DNA of 64,000 nt from Syncephalis fuscata (lineage: Eukaryota > Zoopagomycota > Zoopagomycetes > Zoopagales > Piptocephalidaceae). The notes under the pieces are model-generated. The model saw only the letters and a program-made list of their open reading frames with translations. It did not search any database and had not been told where the DNA came from. The stretch covers positions 248,001 to 312,000 of the forward strand of contig JAHLTZ010000013.1 of the NCBI GenBank assembly GCA_025786725.1, written 5' to 3'. The translations under genes were made by a program, and so were the position numbers. Below, one piece after another: positions 61,356 through 64,000 of this stretch. Each line of letters opens with the position of its first letter. Within the stretch, counting starts at the first letter, position 1.

Positions 61356-62781
61356 GATAAAAGGCGATTATTTTAGAATGCAATTATAAACTTTTGGATA
61401 ATAATTTCAAAGTAGTGCATGTGCCTATCCGTCGATTGATCGAAGAGAATGCTGATGTATTAAATTACAAGAGTAAAACGCTATAAACTAAACGAGATTG
61501 TAGAAATAACAAGAGAACAAAATTGATAAGCAAAAGCAAGGAAATAACCAGAAACTAATTTTACTAGAATAACGAGAAATATTGTTGATGACTGCTTAGC
61601 ACGCTATTGCCGCTGGCAACTAGGTGATGGAGTAAATAGAGCAGGAACAAAAGAAGCCACTAGGCCGGTCAATGGTTGTCAAGAGATAGGGGATGGTTTT
61701 TAATATTAGGCGAAGTAGGATATAGAAATAGTAGATGCCACGTCAAGAAAGACAGCAACTGACCGGTCAGTAGGCAAAACAAAGTAGAAGAAAGAATGGG
61801 GACTGACGCGGCTTTCGTCAAAATATAGACATTGCCGTGCACCAAAGGCAATGATTCTCAGCGCTGTGTACGTAGACAGGTTGGTCACTTTACCGCAGTC
61901 AGTTGCAACAATAATAAAACATAACAATCTTGCTTTCCAGGGACAGTCTCTCAATTAGTGCACATATGATGATAACAACAATAGACAGCACAACCACCAC
62001 AGTAGCAACAACAACAACAACAACAACAATGGACAAGGTTTGGCTGACACAATTAGGAGATCAAGGATAGTGTGTGAAACAATGCACGGATGAGAGGATA
62101 CATAAACGCACACACGCACATACGTTGTTCCGAATTAAAGGGAGCGAAGGATCTGCATCATGTATTGAATCTACATAAAAAACAACAATGCCACCAGTTT
62201 TACGCACAGCAAATAGAGCGTCAAATTACAAAGAGCCCATTGACACATCAGTACAATTTTCTCGGCTTCAAAGTCACACTCTTTGTCTGTCAAGGTATGC
62301 GAATGTCAAACACTATGGCTTTTTCTCTCCCCTCTTCCATTCTGAAATCCTTTATGTTATTTTTAACTGGCATGTTCAAGGTCATTTCGGGTTATTTTGG
62401 CGACATTATTTAATAAATAAAAGCGCAGAAACCGACGATATGTCATTACCTATTGTGTAAAAGAACAGCTATACTAGAAATCTAAAACATTGGTTGTAAC
62501 AATAATAGCTAAACGGCACAGTTATTCAAAGGCCATTGGTGGCACAACGACCCTGCAAGCTACAGCTTTGTAGTATATTAAATTCAGGTAACTTGCCACT
62601 TAGAAGCAACAAAAGGAGAAAAATCTGGCTACAACGCATAGTTTAATACAGTTTGATACAAGTATCAATTATCTTAATATTGATTGCCTGATAACATTGT
62701 TTATTATCTGTTTGTTTGTTACAAAAGACTAAATGCGAACTAGATTACCATCATATGTAGAATCACGGTGCATTGAGCCAA
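61356..62781. other. Intergenic region
   Basis: 1.4 kb between array members 4 and 5, with an (AAC)n run at 62005-62029. ORFs on either strand (61669-61954, 62090-62460) carry no recognisable motif. Confidence 0.4.
62005..62029. repeat. (AAC)n microsatellite
   Basis: About eight tandem AAC units between methyltransferase array members 4 and 5. Confidence 0.85.
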
Positions 62782-64000
62782 TTATCCAGGGCGCTGCCCC
62801 GTGTATACATAGTATCTTACATATGGCTTGGTTATCTCTATCTCTTTTTCCCATTCCTCAACCAATGACGGAACTTCGTTTGGTCCAAAAAGACCCGCTT
62901 GAATTGCACCAGGAGCAATGACACTGGCAATAGATTTGACATCCAATAGCATTTGCTGACCTATTTTCCCGCCCCAGAGGCCTAAAGGTACGTCATACGC
63001 CCGCGTAGTCACCTGCATAAACCCGGCGTCGGTCAATTTTCCGTCTAGCTGCTGAATTTTGGTTGGATCGCAGTTCCGCATAGCAAGCAGTTTTCGTGCT
63101 ACATCAGTCATTCGGTTACTGATTGGACCGCCTTGTCGATAGAAAGCATCCCATTCGACTATTTCAATCCAGCCTCCAGGACAAGTGACACGGTAAACTT
63201 CTAATAGCAAGGTTTGCCATTTGTTCGTTGGAATAAATGCCAACTGGAAGCGGATGTGCACATAATCAAAAAGCTCAGATGCACAGTTAAGTCCTGTAAA
63301 TAAACAGTGTTAAATATGCCAAAATAGTATAACTTTTTCTATACCTTCGAGTATGTTCATAGACTCAAATCGACAATTAGGGGGCATTGTACTTTGCGGA
63401 TAGCATGCTTCTGAATCTACTCCAAGAAATAATGTGTTTGGAAAATCGGTCGCCATTTCCTATTAATGACCATTAGTAAATCAAAACTTTAGCTACAATA
63501 GCCTACCAGTGCCCAAACACCAGTGCCAGTGTTAATATCCAATGCACGCTTTACATTGTCGAATGGTACAAAATAATTGCGTCCAAATATTGTGTTCATT
63601 AGATAATGTTTATTGCTTTCACTATAATGCATTAAATTTAGATATTGCTCCAGTGTTATTATTAAATAGAAAAGCGTAATTACCGTGCCATTTCATCCTG
63701 AGTTCTTGGTACAAGTACGCCGTTTTCTGCTATAGAGCGTAGGATACTTGTATCGTCTAATGGAGTTTGCCCATGGCCTTCATCTAGTTCCGTATCTATC
63801 TCGTAATTTGTTGATGCCGAACTCTTTCGTCGAGGTGTTGCTGGTACTGAATAGGCACTTGCCCTTGGCGAACCAATAAAATGCTCTAACGATCGTGTTT
63901 TTCGGTGTATAAAATTGTAGAATTTTGACTTGTTTGGCCTATATAAATCATCTTTATGATCTCTTCTTTCTTGTTCTTCTGGAATATCACCTCGATCGTC
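62782..64000 (-). CDS. Class I SAM-dependent methyltransferase, array member 5 (5' end outside window)
   Basis: Stop at 62782; the gene runs off the right edge, so the start is not visible. The visible N-terminal part is charged and Ser/Arg-rich (KTRSLEHFIGSPRASAYSVP, then TPRRKSS). After an intron near 63680 come NLMHYSESNKHYLMNTIFGR and NYFVPFDNVKRALDINTGTG, with motif I reading ALDINTGTGVWAL then EMATDFPNTLFLGVDSEACY over an intron at about 63455-63505. FDYVHIRFQLAFIPTNKW, RVTCPGGWIEIVEWD, VPLGLWGGKIGQQML and a final YYVYTGQRPG match the other members. Two or three introns are at conserved places. Confidence 0.85.

Overview
The window is nuclear DNA of a fungus, most likely an early-diverging one (Mucoromycota or Zoopagomycota grade). 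It is AT-rich, and genes on both strands are split by many short introns of about 45-75 nt with GTAAGT-like donors. The housekeeping genes are fungal orthologues: monopolin Csm1/Pcs1, TFIIH SSL1, FBP1, LETM1/MDM38, SDO1, TRM10 and a YML020W-like protein. Paralogous SAM-methyltransferases starting with MG-(N/H)-x-x-S and Fanzor/TnpB-type transposase debris also fit such a lineage. The exact genus cannot be read from the sequence.

Layout. 1-19.2 kb is a compact core region: the Csm1/Pcs1 3' end, a secreted FTP-domain protein with no peptidase domain, a 12-exon membrane protein, a small secreted protein, SSL1, an SDR oxidoreductase, FBP1, an F-box protein, LETM1 and SDO1. 19.5-30.2 kb is an accessory island: two inverted arms of about 3.3 kb (19696-23005 and 26862-30165), nearly identical, flanking 3.86 kb that holds one gene, an FHA-kinase of Chk2/Rad53 type with a probable frameshift in its APE motif. 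A third, partial copy of the arm end lies at 7896-8309. 30.5-38.1 kb returns to core genes: mitochondrial ClpP with a 6-nt microexon, a large YML020W-like lipase-fold protein with seven Trp/aromatic repeats, and TRM10.

38.3-46.8 kb is gene-poor: an intact BAHD-type acyltransferase followed by a dead tandem copy, Fanzor/TnpB relics and a secreted protein. After a G-patch gene at 47.4 kb, 48.5-64 kb is a same-strand array of five class I SAM-methyltransferase paralogues separated by 0.7-2.4 kb gaps, one gap holding another Fanzor/TnpB relic. The last methyltransferase runs off the right edge.

The most unusual items are the inverted-repeat island with its kinase, the methyltransferase array with putative N-myristoylation starts, the scattered Fanzor/TnpB relics of at least two lineages, the stand-alone FTP protein and the WW-repeat region of the YML020W-like protein. 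No CRISPR array, rRNA or convincing tRNA was seen. All splice sites were inferred by eye from frame and consensus.
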